The notes beneath the pieces are model-generated. The model was not told the DNA's origin and ran no database searches. It was given only the letters and a program-made list of their open reading frames with translations. The translations under genes were made by a program, and so were the position numbers. This document shows, piece after piece, positions 17,561 to 26,178 of a stretch of 39,274 bases of DNA. The stretch is from JAFGPJ01 sp964439135 (GTDB lineage Bacteria; Planctomycetota; Phycisphaerae; Sedimentisphaerales; Anaerobacaceae): contig CAYTNN010000010.1 in NCBI GenBank assembly GCA_964439135.1, positions 1 through 39,274 of the forward strand, given 5' to 3'. Numbering within the stretch: position 1 is the stretch's first letter; every line of letters begins with the position of its first letter.

Positions 17561-17623
17561 ATATTGACAATTATTTGGGAGCTATAACTCCCAAATCCTG
17601 TATTAATAGTCAATTGTCAATAT
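17561..17623. repeat. Nested perfect inverted repeat between infB and rbfA
   Basis: Outer arms ATATTGACAATT (17561-17572) and AATTGTCAATAT (17612-17623) are perfect 12-bp complements. Inside them TTTGGGAG (17574-17581) and CTCCCAAA (17588-17595) form a second perfect 8-bp stem with a 6-base loop. The inner stem is not followed by a T-tract in the direction of transcription, so it is not a classic terminator. It could be an mRNA processing or attenuation element or a small MITE-like insertion. Confidence 0.75.
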
Positions 17624-17634
17624 ATATTGTTAAT

Positions 17635-20270
17635 CTAAAGGGTCCTTGCTACTTTCACGATCTCATAAAACTCAAGCACATCATCGACTTTAACATCGTC
17701 GAATCCAGCTATTTTAACTCCACACTCCAGGCCTGCTTTGACTTCACGAACGTCATCCTTGAAATGCTTTAGCGACTCAATGCTCAGATTGTCTTTGAGC
17801 ACAATATTATCGCGTATCAGCCTTATCTTGGCGTGGTTACTCGCGTGCCCACTGCTGACGTAGCAGCCGGCCACCGTTCCAATTCGTGAAATCTTAAACG
17901 TACTTCTTATGGCAACTCTGCCAAGCGTGCTTTCTGTCTCTTCCGGCTCAAGCAAACCGACCATTGATTTTTGCAAATCTTCGGTTATGCGGTATATGAT
18001 GCTGTAGAGTCTGATCTCGACACCCTTGGCTTCCGCAATCTTGGCCGCGTGTTCTTCGCTGACAACGTTAAAGCCAATAATAATGGCATTCGACGCCTCG
18101 GCAAGCACAACGTCACCCTCTGTAATTCCACCCGGTGCAGCGTGCAAAATATTAATCTTTACTTCCTCGACGCTTAGATCAGATAAATACTTCTTTAAGA
18201 CATCAACCGATCCCTGGACATCCGCCCGAATGATAAGATTTAATGATTCTGTTTTGCCTGCTTCTATTTGGCTGAATAAATTATCCAGAGTTACCTGTGT
18301 CCGCTCTGCCAGCGAGCGTTCTCTGTAGTTTGTTTGATTTTCCTCCGCAGCGGCCTTGGCTTTGTTGATATCATCCAGACAGTAAAATCTGTCGCCCGCC
18401 TGGGGAACATCGCTAAGCCCCGTAATCTCCACCGGCATAGAACTTGAGGCTGTCTTTATTTTCTTGCCGTAGCTGTTTTTGAGCATTTTGATTCTGCCGT
18501 AAGCACTGCCGGCAAGTATGACATCGCCGCTTTTCAGTTGACCTTCCTTGATTAACAGAGTGGCCACCGGGCCGCGCTGCGCCGACATCCTCGCCTCGAC
18601 CACCCATCCTGCCGCCGGGATCGTCGGATCGGCCTTGAGATCGAGCAATTCGGCAACGTAATCGAGGGATTCGAGCAAATCATTTATGCCCTCGCCCGTA
18701 ATTGCACTGGTCTTGACGACTTCGGTCTGGCCTCCCCATTCGGAAGGCGCCAGATCCGCCTCGGCCAACTGGGAATAAATACGATTTATGTTGCAGCCGG
18801 GCAAATCTATTTTATTCAACGCCACAATGATAGGCACATTCGCAGCTTTGCTGTGGGCTATCGCCTCAACGGTCTGGGGCATCACTCCATCGTCGGCAGC
18901 CAGGACCAACACAACAACGTCGGTCATGTTGGCGCCTCTGGCGCGCATGGCAGTAAAAGCCTCGTGGCCCGGAGTATCGAGAAATGTTACTTTCTTATTG
19001 TCCCATGTAACTTCAGATGCTCCGATGTGCTGTGTAATGCCGCCGGCCTCGCCGGAAGCAACATGAGTCGAACGGATTTTGTCCAGCAGGCTCGTCTTGC
19101 CGTGGTCGACATGCCCGAGCATTGCAGCGACTACCGCCCGCCTCTGGATTTTCTTTCTATCACGCTTTTCAAACTCTCCTCGTATCTTCTCTTCCAGCGT
19201 GCTTTGATGTTCCACCACCAGCTCAGTTTCAAACTCCAGAGCAACCAGCTCGGCAACGTCATTACTGATGACCTGATTGGCCGTTGCCATTACACCCTGC
19301 TGCATGAGTTTGAGGATAATGTCCGTTGATTTAATCGCCAGAGCCGCGGATAAATCCTTTACTGTAATCGGCTCGCTGATAAAGGCTTTTTTCGGCCTGA
19401 CAGACGTAGAGATTTTTTGCTTGAACTTGGTAGCAATTTTACGCATCGGCCTTGATCGCAGACCCTCGCCGCCGGCCGCATCAAGCCGGGCTCGCCTTTC
19501 CTCGATATCTATTTGACGCCATTTGCTATCAGGCTTAAGCTTCCTAACCGTTTCCACTTCTCGCTCGTTTCGCCTTCGTCCATGTGTTCTTTCTTTATGT
19601 CGCTTCGGCGAGTGTCCCTTTTCTTTGGTCGGAGCGAGAGCTTGATTCATACTGTTCTTTTGGCTGTACATCAAAGGTTCGGTGACAGGTGCATCGTACC
19701 TGACTCTTGGTTTCGGTCTTGATCGTCTTATCGGCTCGGGCGCCTCGACTCGAACAACCCGNNNNNNNNNNNNNNNNNNNNNNNNNNNNNNNNNNNNNNN
19801 NNNNNNNNNNNNNNNNNNNNNNNNNNNNNNNNNNNNNNNNNNNNNNNNNNNNNNNNNNNNNGTGGCGGTTCTTCGGCAATTACCGCAGTAACCGATTGCA
19901 CGTCAACATCGTCGGTTGTTGCCGGCTGTTCACTTTGACTGGTTTCCGCTACCGCAGTCGCCTTGGTCCGCTTGGCAGCCGGCTTTACCTCCTTGTCTTT
20001 TTTATCTGTTTTTTCTTTCTCCGCCGGTTTCTTCTTTGTTTCCTTCTTTTTCTTTATTCGGACCTTTTTCAGATCTACCTTATCAGAGGTCTCGATCGTT
20101 GTAACGTTGTCTCCTTCGCTGAACCATTCCCGGATAGTCGCCGCCAGCCCAACCGAAATCACCGACATGTGGTTCTTTATGTCCAGACCTTCATCCTGGC
20201 ATTTCTTTACAATAGCAGAGCTTTTTACTCCAAGCTCTTTGGCTAAAATGTAAACTCTTGTAGCAGCCAA
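17635..20270 (-). CDS. infB: Translation initiation factor IF-2 (interrupted by an assembly gap)
   Basis: IF-2 is the GTPase that brings initiator tRNA to the 30S subunit and promotes subunit joining. The N-terminal piece (20270 down to 19862) starts with an IF2_N helix bundle (VYILAKELGVKSSAIVKKC) and a Lys/Glu-rich linker. The C-terminal piece (19761 down to 17635) has a second IF2_N unit (PITVKDLSAALAIKSTD), then GHVDHGKT (about 19093-19116), DTPGHEAF, NKID and the C2 tRNA-binding domain. The two pieces are in different phases across 19762-19861, so the true gap length is not 100; it must leave a remainder of 2 when divided by 3. The start is TTG with GGAGA 6 bases upstream, and no ATG is available. 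Confidence 0.95.
19762..19861. other. Assembly gap (100 N) inside infB
   Basis: Exactly 100 N in the linker region of IF-2. The flanking reading frames do not agree over 100 bases, so the run is a placeholder rather than a measured distance. The linker is rich in repetitive Lys/Glu/Ala codons, a common cause of assembly breaks. Confidence 0.98.
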
Positions 20271-20328
20271 AAAAAATCTCCAATCTCATTCGTGTTTATG
20301 ATGCTATATCCCGAACGAGATACATTAA

Positions 20329-21546
20329 TTATTCGTTATCTTTTGCCTTACTCTGCTGAGCAAGTTCCTTTTCCGCCTCGTTTTGTTTCGACTCTTCTAC
20401 CAGGCGTTCGGCTTCCTTGACTGCTGCTGCAACCAGCTTGCCGGCGATGCCCGAGTCTATCTTTAGCTCATTTATCAAAGGTTCTATCCCTACATCCTCC
20501 AGGTCCGAGACTGATATGACACCCAGTGCTATCAGCTTGTCAACCATTGCCTCATCAACACCTTCAACTGCCTTTACGCAGTTCGCCAGTTGTTCAATAC
20601 CTCGATTGTATTCCTCAGGCGTAAGTATATCGATATCCCAGCCGGTCAATCTGGCGGCTAACCGAACATTTTGCCCGTGCTTACCGATGGCCAGGCTTAG
20701 CTGCTCTTCATCCACAACGACTGTCGCCCGTCCTAATTCGAAACACAAGGCGATTTCACTGACCTTAGCCGGCATTAACGCATTTGATACAAGCACCTGG
20801 GACGACTCATTCCAGCGGACAATATCTATTTTTTCTCCGCCGAGTTCCTCAACTATGTTCTTTATCCTGCTGCCCCGCACACCTACGCATGCCCCAACGG
20901 GATCGACCTTCTCATCGAATGACACCACCGCGACTTTGGTCCGGTAGCCCGCTTCTCGGGCAAGTGCACGTATTTCGATAATTTTTTCACTGATCTCCGG
21001 CACTTCCAACCCAAACAACCGGCGAATAAAATCAGGATGCGTGCGAGAGAGAATGATTTTGACCTGGTTCGAGGTTTCCTTTACATCGAGAATCAAACAC
21101 CGTACTCTCTCGCCTACCCGGTGTGTCTGGCCCATTATCTGTTCACCTTTCGGCATAAAACCTTCGGTCCAGCGATCCAGGTTGACTATCAGTGCCCCGC
21201 TTTCGTATCTCACAACCGCGCCGCTTATGATTTCTCCTTTTCGCTGAACGAACTCGGCATAGATACTGTTTCTCTCATCAGCCCGTATTTTCTGGATAAT
21301 CACCTGTTTGGCGGTCTGGGCAGGGATTCGGCCGAGCTGTTTTATGTCAATTTGCACATCATCTTTAGAGGCGGTAATCTCTCCCGTGCCGCGGTCGATG
21401 TTTACGACTATATTACTTTCAGGCTCGGCAAAATGCTTTCTCGCCGCAGAAATCATTGCTTCTTCCAGGTCAACAAATATCGATTCCTTATCGATGTTTT
21501 TGTCGCGAGCAATATTCTCAACGATTCGTAGTAATTCCTGATTCAT
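20329..21546 (-). CDS. nusA: Transcription termination/antitermination factor NusA
   Basis: NusA binds RNA polymerase and modulates pausing, termination and antitermination. The 405-residue protein has the N-terminal polymerase-binding domain (NQELLRIVENIARDKNID, DLEEAMISAARKH), an S1 domain (GEIISGAVVRYESGALIVNL), KH1 with GVRGSRIKNIVEEL, and KH2 with IGKHGQNVRLAARL. A C-terminal helical segment (VDEAMVDKLIALGVISVSDLEDVG) resembles a single AR-like repeat, and a Lys/Glu tail ends it. Start ATG 21546 has GGAAG 9 bases upstream; the open frame continues to 21669 only through the terminator region. rimP, which often precedes nusA, is absent. Order nusA-infB-rbfA is conserved. Confidence 0.96.
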   Translation of the reverse strand: MNQELLRIVENIARDKNIDKESIFVDLEEAMISAARKHFAEPESNIVVNIDRGTGEITASKDDVQIDIKQLGRIPAQTAKQVIIQKIRADERNSIYAEFVQRKGEIISGAVVRYESGALIVNLDRWTEGFMPKGEQIMGQTHRVGERVRCLILDVKETSNQVKIILSRTHPDFIRRLFGLEVPEISEKIIEIRALAREAGYRTKVAVVSFDEKVDPVGACVGVRGSRIKNIVEELGGEKIDIVRWNESSQVLVSNALMPAKVSEIALCFELGRATVVVDEEQLSLAIGKHGQNVRLAARLTGWDIDILTPEEYNRGIEQLANCVKAVEGVDEAMVDKLIALGVISVSDLEDVGIEPLINELKIDSGIAGKLVAAAVKEAERLVEESKQNEAEKELAQQSKAKDNE

Positions 21547-21601
21547 CGTTTTTACTTCCTGACTAATATCTTGCAACCCGGCACTAAAACCTTTGCCATG
21601 C

Positions 21602-21629
21602 AAAAAAAATGGAAACCACCAGGTTTCCA
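21602..21629 (-). terminator. Strong Rho-independent terminator upstream of nusA
   Basis: On the minus strand TGGAAACC, loop TGGT and GGTTTCCA form a perfect 8-bp stem (21610-21629) followed directly by eight T residues (21602-21609). It ends a transcript 56 bases before the nusA ATG, so either a separate RNA stops here or the nusA leader is attenuated. Confidence 0.85.
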
Positions 21630-21860
21630 CTTCAATCGGGGGAGCCGCTGATAAGAGACTCCCTTTCACGCCAAAAACGAATAGAGGTTTTATTTCACCT
21701 TGCGCTACATCATCTGCCTCCGTTCGGGGCCCCGATTCTGCAAATCTTCCTGCAAGTGGGAACCCAGTAATATAACCTCATTCGTTTCCCGACATTGAAG
21801 CAGAAACAGCGATTGCCAAACCACGATATGCGCATAAGCGCGGTCGTGCACATCCATGGT
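21602..21860 (-). ncRNA. Structured RNA upstream of nusA (6S-like or attenuator leader)
   Basis: The minus-strand transcript folds into one long interrupted hairpin. In plus coordinates, 21623-21640 pairs with 21788-21807 (16 pairs, two-base bulge, two G-U), 21675-21689 pairs with 21774-21787 (AAACGAAT and GAGGTT helices with one bulge), 21696-21703 with 21752-21758, and 21712-21717 with 21740-21745. A side hairpin (21641-21644 with 21659-21662) sits on the 3' strand opposite no 5' loop. An asymmetric bubble with a small 3'-side hairpin recalls 6S RNA, but I cannot confirm that family. A smaller stem-loop (CACGA/TCGTG with GCGC/GCGC) lies at 21820-21850. The outer arm shares GGAAAC with the terminator 5' arm, so the two are mutually exclusive. 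A TTGACA on the minus strand (21889-21894) may be the -35; no good -10 was found, so the 5' end is uncertain. Confidence 0.55.
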
Positions 21861-22023
21861 TCGCCTACTTTGCACTGTCAGATAATCCTGTCAAAAGCAT
21901 TTCAAACACCTATTTAGTTCAAAGTTTTAGTATTGGCAGCTGTTAATCCTTATAACTAAACTTCTTATAATAATCGTCAAATCCGTTAAGAGCAATAACT
22001 TTTTTACCAAATTTGTATAATTT

Positions 22024-22185
22024 TTAGGCCGTACCTGATGTAGAGCATAAAACCGCCGCAATAAACATCGAAAGTCCGCATAAATATGTCTTTTTATAGC
22101 GAATATCCTTTTTTTGGGCCTCAACATGCCGTAGCAGATAGTTTTCTCAGTTTTCTGCATCCGGGGCCAAATTGTCGAATTTCAT
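22024..22185 (-). pseudogene. Possible broken small ORF with one in-frame TGA
   Basis: After an AGGA site, ATG 22185 opens MKFDNLAPDAEN, then TGA (22147-22149), then continues in frame as ENYLLRHVEAQKK, a basic stretch, a hydrophobic stretch (LCGLSMFIAAVLC) and stop at 22024. The layout of soluble part plus one membrane segment looks protein-like, but a single short open frame can arise by chance. An overlapping 37-codon ORF (22121-22234) is another option. No function assigned. The rest of 21861-22247 is AT-rich with no supported gene. Confidence 0.2.
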
Positions 22186-22247
22186 GTATTTTCCTTTGTT
22201 TTTGAGCTTTTCTCTTCAAATCTTCGAGATTCATAATACGAGAGAAG

Positions 22248-22943
22248 CTACGAAGCCGGTACCAGACGAGCCGTTAGTTTCTCCTTGTATATAGTGATTT
22301 TCTCAACTCGCACCTTGTTATCTTCAACGCTGAAAACGGGCTCGAAGGCTTCTTCGTTAAGCAATGACGCCACTATCTTTGTCTGTAAAGCCTCTGTGTC
22401 CACAGGCAACATAGCAAGTCTTTCGGCGTACATCTTCTTGCCCATCATCCTGGCGAGCGGCGTAATATTCACAGCGCCAACCTTGACTTTTACCACGTGT
22501 AAATTTAACATCTTCCGCTCATCAATCTTCGGCTCAAGCTCAATCGTAATGATAACTTCCAAGCCCTTGATATTCGCCGTTCCCATCAGCACGACGGATC
22601 CCGGCACAAAAAGCACCGCAGGGGCGTACAGCATAACGCCCTCGGAGTACTTCGGCCATCCCATCCCGTCGACAATTTCGTTCACACCACTCTGCGTAAC
22701 GACCAGATCGAAAGGCTCGCCACGCTGAGAATTATTGTAGACTTGAGGCGATAATTCATGCGTCAGGTACGGGCTGACCTGCCCATTCTCGAGGTCGTAC
22801 GAGTCAAAATCCGGCGGATCATAACGACCGGGCCTGTAGACTAACAAAGCAAAAACAACGGCTGCTACGGCCAAGTCAATTAAAAGCCACAAGACTAATT
22901 TCTTACGTCTCGATTTCTTATGTATTTTCGAATCTGTTGCCAT
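22248..22943 (-). CDS. Single-pass membrane protein of unknown function
   Basis: About 231 residues from ATG 22943, or ten more from ATG 22973; an AAGAGAGA stretch precedes 22943 while nothing precedes 22973, so the shorter form is preferred. A basic N-terminus (KIHKKSRRKK) is followed by one membrane helix (LVLWLLIDLAVAAVVFALLVY), so the rest should lie outside the cytoplasmic membrane. The outer domain has PRYDPPDFDSYDLENG-like and SPYLTHELSPQVYN segments and a beta-rich part (GSVVLMGTANIKGLEVIITIELEPKID) that hints at a lipid- or membrane-associated fold such as DUF2993, but I do not recognise the family. It is convergent with nothing and divergent from pyrF, with 93 bases between the two starts. 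Confidence 0.7.
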   Translation of the reverse strand: MATDSKIHKKSRRKKLVLWLLIDLAVAAVVFALLVYRPGRYDPPDFDSYDLENGQVSPYLTHELSPQVYNNSQRGEPFDLVVTQSGVNEIVDGMGWPKYSEGVMLYAPAVLFVPGSVVLMGTANIKGLEVIITIELEPKIDERKMLNLHVVKVKVGAVNITPLARMMGKKMYAERLAMLPVDTEALQTKIVASLLNEEAFEPVFSVEDNKVRVEKITIYKEKLTARLVPAS

Positions 22944-23036
22944 ATTTCGTATTTCTCTCTTGCTCGAAACCATTTCTATGATTATAGTAGCTGAAACGTA
23001 TTATCAAAAGTATTTTCCAAGTACGAGGGCTCGATA

Positions 23037-23987
23037 ATGGCAAGTCATTTTGCTGACCGCCTCTGTGAGGCAGTGAGAACTAAGAAAACGTCTTTAATCG
23101 TCGGTCTGGATCCGGTTTATACAAGGCTTCCGGAGGCGATTAGAAGCCACCGCCAGATGAACGACGAATTTGATGCTGCAGCAGCGGTCGATGCAATCTT
23201 CGATTTTTGCACGCAGACGATGCGGATTGTCGCGCCGATGGTGCCAGCGGTGAAAATAAATATCGCCTTTTTCGAGAGATATCTCTGGGAAGGCATGGAA
23301 ACTTACTACAACCTGATCACCGAGGCTGACGATTTGGGCATCGAGATTATCGGCGATGTCAAGCGAGGTGATATCGGGCACACGGCGGAACTTTACGCCG
23401 CCGCTCATCTGGAAAATCCGGAACTGGCCGGACTTGAAGATACACTGGCACCGGACGCCATAACTATCAACGGCTACACAGGGGCCGACGGTATAAAGCC
23501 TTTTGCGGATATGGCCAACAAGCAGGGCAAAGGCGTCTTTGTGCTGGTGCGAACCAGCAATCCATCCGCGGCAGTAATCCAGGATTTCGCTGACGCTGAC
23601 GGCCAAAGAATGTACGAAAAGCTCGCTGATGTCATCGGAGAAATCGCCAATCAAGACGATCGAATCGGTAAGGACGGCTACAGCAACGTGGGAATGGTTG
23701 TGGGCGGAACCGCGCCGGATATCACATCCGCTTTGCGGCAGAAATACGACAAGATATGGTTTCTCGTACCGGGTTATGGTTCGCAGGGTGCATCGGCCGC
23801 CGATTGTGTGCGATTCTGCAAACCCGACGGAACCGGAGCGTTGATTAACGCTTCTCGCTCGATTATCTATGCCTATGAAAAGCCGAAATACAAGGACCAG
23901 TTCGGCGACGACTGGAAAAGATGTATCGAGCAGGCCGTAATCGACGCTAAAGTCGATTTGGCAACCGCGATGCAGACAAAGCTCTGA
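23037..23987 (+). CDS. pyrF: Orotidine 5'-phosphate decarboxylase, type 2
   Basis: Converts OMP to UMP, the last step of de novo pyrimidine synthesis. At 316 residues with extra loops it is the larger type 2 subfamily rather than the 230-residue type 1. Signatures are GLDP (23-26), VKIN (K73), and the catalytic Asp-Lys-Asp array in GDVKRGDIG (106-114), followed by TINGYTG, FVLVRTSNPS, and the phosphate-binding VPGYGSQGA with NASRSIIYAY. GAGGG lies 9 bases before the ATG. ubiE follows 25 bases later on the same strand. Confidence 0.96.
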   Translation: MASHFADRLCEAVRTKKTSLIVGLDPVYTRLPEAIRSHRQMNDEFDAAAAVDAIFDFCTQTMRIVAPMVPAVKINIAFFERYLWEGMETYYNLITEADDLGIEIIGDVKRGDIGHTAELYAAAHLENPELAGLEDTLAPDAITINGYTGADGIKPFADMANKQGKGVFVLVRTSNPSAAVIQDFADADGQRMYEKLADVIGEIANQDDRIGKDGYSNVGMVVGGTAPDITSALRQKYDKIWFLVPGYGSQGASAADCVRFCKPDGTGALINASRSIIYAYEKPKYKDQFGDDWKRCIEQAVIDAKVDLATAMQTKL

Positions 23988-24012
23988 GACTAACGCGGAA
24001 CCCGTCAAAGGA

Positions 24013-24573
24013 ATGTCCAGCAATATGAATTCAAACACGGTCGGTCAAATGTTCGACCGTATCGCGCCGGCCTATGATAGGCTCAATCACCTGTTTTCAT
24101 TCGGGCGGGATTTTTCCTGGCGCCGCAGGCTCGCCGACGCCGTCGTTAAGAACGAGAAACTCCGAGTCCTCGATCTGGCGACCGGTACAGGCGACGTGTT
24201 GATTACGCTGCTTGACCGAAATCCCAATATTGTCGAGGCGGTCGGGCTGGACATATCCGAAAACATGCTGACTCTNNNNNNNNNNNNNNNNNNNNNNNNN
24301 NNNNNNNNNNNNNNNNNNNNNNNNNNNNNNNNNNNNNNNNNNNNNNNNNNNNNNNNNNNNNNNNNNNNNNNNNNNCCGCTGCTCGGACGCCTGCTCTCCA
24401 GCGACAATAATGCCTATCGCTATCTGAATACAAGCATCGAAAATTTCCGCCGCGCCGACGATTTCCGCCGCCTGATGCAAAAAGCCGGCTTTTCTAACAT
24501 CAGTGCAATGCCGCTGACTTTCGGCGTAGCCTGCCTCTACCAGGGCACCAAGCCAAATGGTTCGAATGGCTGA
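24013..24573 (+). CDS. ubiE: UbiE/MenG-type quinone methyltransferase (interrupted by an assembly gap)
   Basis: Methylates a demethylmenaquinone or ubiquinone precursor using SAM. Seen before the gap: MFDRIAPAYDRLNHLFSFGRD, WRRRL, and motif I LDLATGTGDVL, then GLDISENML. After the gap: PLLGRLLSSDNNAYRYLNTSI and the C-terminal MPLTFGVACLYQG. The frame agrees across 100 N, but by comparison with the 230-250 residues usual for the family, about 90 residues are missing, so the real gap is nearer 260-270 bases. An anaerobe would use it for menaquinone. The start is uncertain: AAGGA abuts ATG 24013 and lies 12 bases from ATG 24025. Confidence 0.9.
   Translation: MSSNMNSNTVGQMFDRIAPAYDRLNHLFSFGRDFSWRRRLADAVVKNEKLRVLDLATGTGDVLITLLDRNPNIVEAVGLDISENMLTXXXXXXXXXXXXXXXXXXXXXXXXXXXXXXXXXXPLLGRLLSSDNNAYRYLNTSIENFRRADDFRRLMQKAGFSNISAMPLTFGVACLYQGTKPNGSNG
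24276..24375. other. Assembly gap (100 N) inside ubiE
   Basis: Exactly 100 N between motif I and the C-terminal region of the methyltransferase. The expected missing segment from family comparison is about 260-270 bases, so the length shown is a placeholder. Confidence 0.97.
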
Positions 24574-24656
24574 TTTTGCTTGTCCTGCATTCCGGGAAGA
24601 CTTAGACTATTATTATATTATCGTGACACAAACGATCTCTATGAGAAGTGAACCAG

Positions 24657-26129
24657 ATGCAAAATCACAAGTATGAATTTGCCGGTAAGACTGTTTTGGT
24701 AATGGGCCTGGGCCGCTTTGGCGGCGGTGTTGATGTTGCCATGTTCGCCCACGGTGCCGGTGCTAAGGTAATCGTAACGGATTTGGCCTCGGCCGAGCAG
24801 CTAAGCGATTCGATAAACCGGCTCCGGGACCTTGACGGCATCGAATTTCGCCTCGGCTCACACGCCCCGGCGGACTTTGAGCAGACCGACATTATTGTCG
24901 CCAATCCTGCTGTCCCCGGCGACAATAAGTTTCTCCAAATCGCCCGCCGGGCAAAAAGATTTGTGACGTCCCAGATAAACATCTTCTTCGAGCTGTGCCC
25001 GGCGAAGATAATCGGCATAACTGGCGCTAACGGTAAAAGTACAACCACCGCCATGACCGCCCATCTTCTCAAAAATACGACATCTGACAGTGTCATTGCG
25101 AGCGAAGCGAAGCAATCTCAAGCCACGCAATACGCACTACGCGATACGCAATACGAAAAAGTTTGGCTAAGCGGCAACATCGGCAACCAGCCATTATTAA
25201 CAACGATAGATCAAATTGGCCAAAACGATTTGGTTGTATTGGAGCTGTCGAGTTTCCAGCTTGAACAATTGGCGGAAATTCAAAAAGCACCAGACGTCGC
25301 GATGTTGACGAATCTGACGCCGAACCATCTCGACCGGCACGGAACATTTGCAAATTATTGTGCCGCGAAAGAGAACATCTTCAAATTTCAAAAACCGAAC
25401 GGTAACCGCGCCGCCGTCTCTATTTTCAATGCCGAAGACAAAATTGCCGCCGAATGGTTCGAGAAATACAAGAATGAGGCCGGCAGGATTTGCATCAAAT
25501 TCTCTGCCGACGATGTAGGCGATGAGCTTCGCGAGCGTTTTGCATTGCCCGGCCGGGCCAACCTTTCGAACCTCGCCGGGGCTATGGCAATTGCCGGGCT
25601 TTTTGATGTTACTGATGACGATATAAAAAATGCTCTGCCGGCGTTCAAAGCGTTGCCGCACCGGCTCGAACTGGTTGAAACAATAAACGGCATTTCGTGG
25701 TACAACGATTCGAAGGCAACCACGCCGGAGGGAGCTATCACCGCTCTGGATGCCTTCGAGCAACCGACAATCATCATCGCCGGCGGATACGATAAGGACA
25801 TCCCGTTCGACAAACTGGGCGAGAAAATCGCCGAAAAGGCCAAAGCGGCAATCCTGATCGGCACAACAGCCCCCAAAATCGCTTCGGCGATAAATAACAC
25901 TAAAACGTCATTGCGAGCAAAGCGAAGCAATCTTCAATTAAGAAATACCAAAATCGAGCTTGCTGATTCTCTCGCCGATGCCGTCCAACTTGCAAATCAA
26001 CTCGCAGAAGCCGGTGACGTCGTCTTACTCAGCCCCGCCTGCGCAAGCTACGATATGTTCGAAAACTACGAGCAACGCGGCAGAGAATTTACCAGGCTAG
26101 TGCAAGAAACTGGCAATCTGAGACAGTAA
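24657..26129 (+). CDS. murD: UDP-N-acetylmuramoyl-L-alanine:D-glutamate ligase, with two repeat-coded insertions
   Basis: Adds D-glutamate to UDP-MurNAc-L-Ala in cytoplasmic peptidoglycan synthesis. The 490-residue protein has the N-terminal VMGLGRFGGG (15-24), the ATP loop GITGANGKSTT (120-130), LELSSFQLE (195-203), NHLDRH (223-228), DSKATTPEGA (351-360) and the C-terminal SPACASYDMF (459-468). Homologs are about 450 residues. The excess lies in two places: about 27 residues around VIASEAKQSQ (146-155) before LSGNIGNQ, and about 15 around SLRAKRSNL (418-426). Both are coded by copies of one DNA repeat read in different phases. ATG 24657 follows GAGAAG at 8 bases and is preferred to GTG 24648. 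Catalytic motifs are intact, so the enzyme is probably functional. It is not next to other dcw genes. Confidence 0.95.
   Translation: MQNHKYEFAGKTVLVMGLGRFGGGVDVAMFAHGAGAKVIVTDLASAEQLSDSINRLRDLDGIEFRLGSHAPADFEQTDIIVANPAVPGDNKFLQIARRAKRFVTSQINIFFELCPAKIIGITGANGKSTTTAMTAHLLKNTTSDSVIASEAKQSQATQYALRDTQYEKVWLSGNIGNQPLLTTIDQIGQNDLVVLELSSFQLEQLAEIQKAPDVAMLTNLTPNHLDRHGTFANYCAAKENIFKFQKPNGNRAAVSIFNAEDKIAAEWFEKYKNEAGRICIKFSADDVGDELRERFALPGRANLSNLAGAMAIAGLFDVTDDDIKNALPAFKALPHRLELVETINGISWYNDSKATTPEGAITALDAFEQPTIIIAGGYDKDIPFDKLGEKIAEKAKAAILIGTTAPKIASAINNTKTSLRAKRSNLQLRNTKIELADSLADAVQLANQLAEAGDVVLLSPACASYDMFENYEQRGREFTRLVQETGNLRQ
25092..25153. repeat. Palindromic small repeat copy 1 plus an adjacent ACGCAATACG-type repeat, inside murD
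   Basis: Positions 25092-25119 hold a 28-base element whose core is CATTGCGAGCGAAGCGAAG and whose ends ATTGC and GCAAT can pair. From about 25125 to 25153 a second, different low-complexity element follows: CGCAATACG, CACTACG, CGATACG, CAATACG. From general knowledge, sequences very like the first element recur between genes in many bacterial genomes. Here the copy begins at codon position 1 and codes VIASEAKQS. Confidence 0.85.
25907..25934. repeat. Palindromic small repeat copy 2 inside murD
   Basis: A 28-base copy differing from copy 1 at two bases (core CATTGCGAGCAAAGCGAAG). It begins at codon position 3, so the same DNA now codes SLRAKRSNL. Similar short sequences flank it (AACACTAAAAC before, AATACCAAAATC after), possibly a decayed target duplication. 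I saw no further copies in the window. Confidence 0.85.
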
Positions 26130-26178
26130 CACCATCGTTATATCATGTTTTTATCTTTATTTTTATCATTTTGTGCTG

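Noticed and set aside
20271..20328. A terminator or regulatory site between nusA and infB
   Set aside because: No stem with a T-tract is seen; the T run belongs to the TTG start region of infB with its GGAGA site.
21927..22160. 77-codon minus-strand frame in the AT-rich region upstream of the RNA
   Set aside because: Low-complexity, basic and hydrophobic by base composition, no ribosome site, no family.
23094..24038. 314-codon minus-strand open frame opposite pyrF
   Set aside because: It covers the PyrF coding region, whose catalytic motifs are clear, and the antisense product resembles no family.
25092..25934. CRISPR array from repeated elements in murD
   Set aside because: Only two copies nearly 800 bases apart, with coding sequence between; spacing and number exclude an array.
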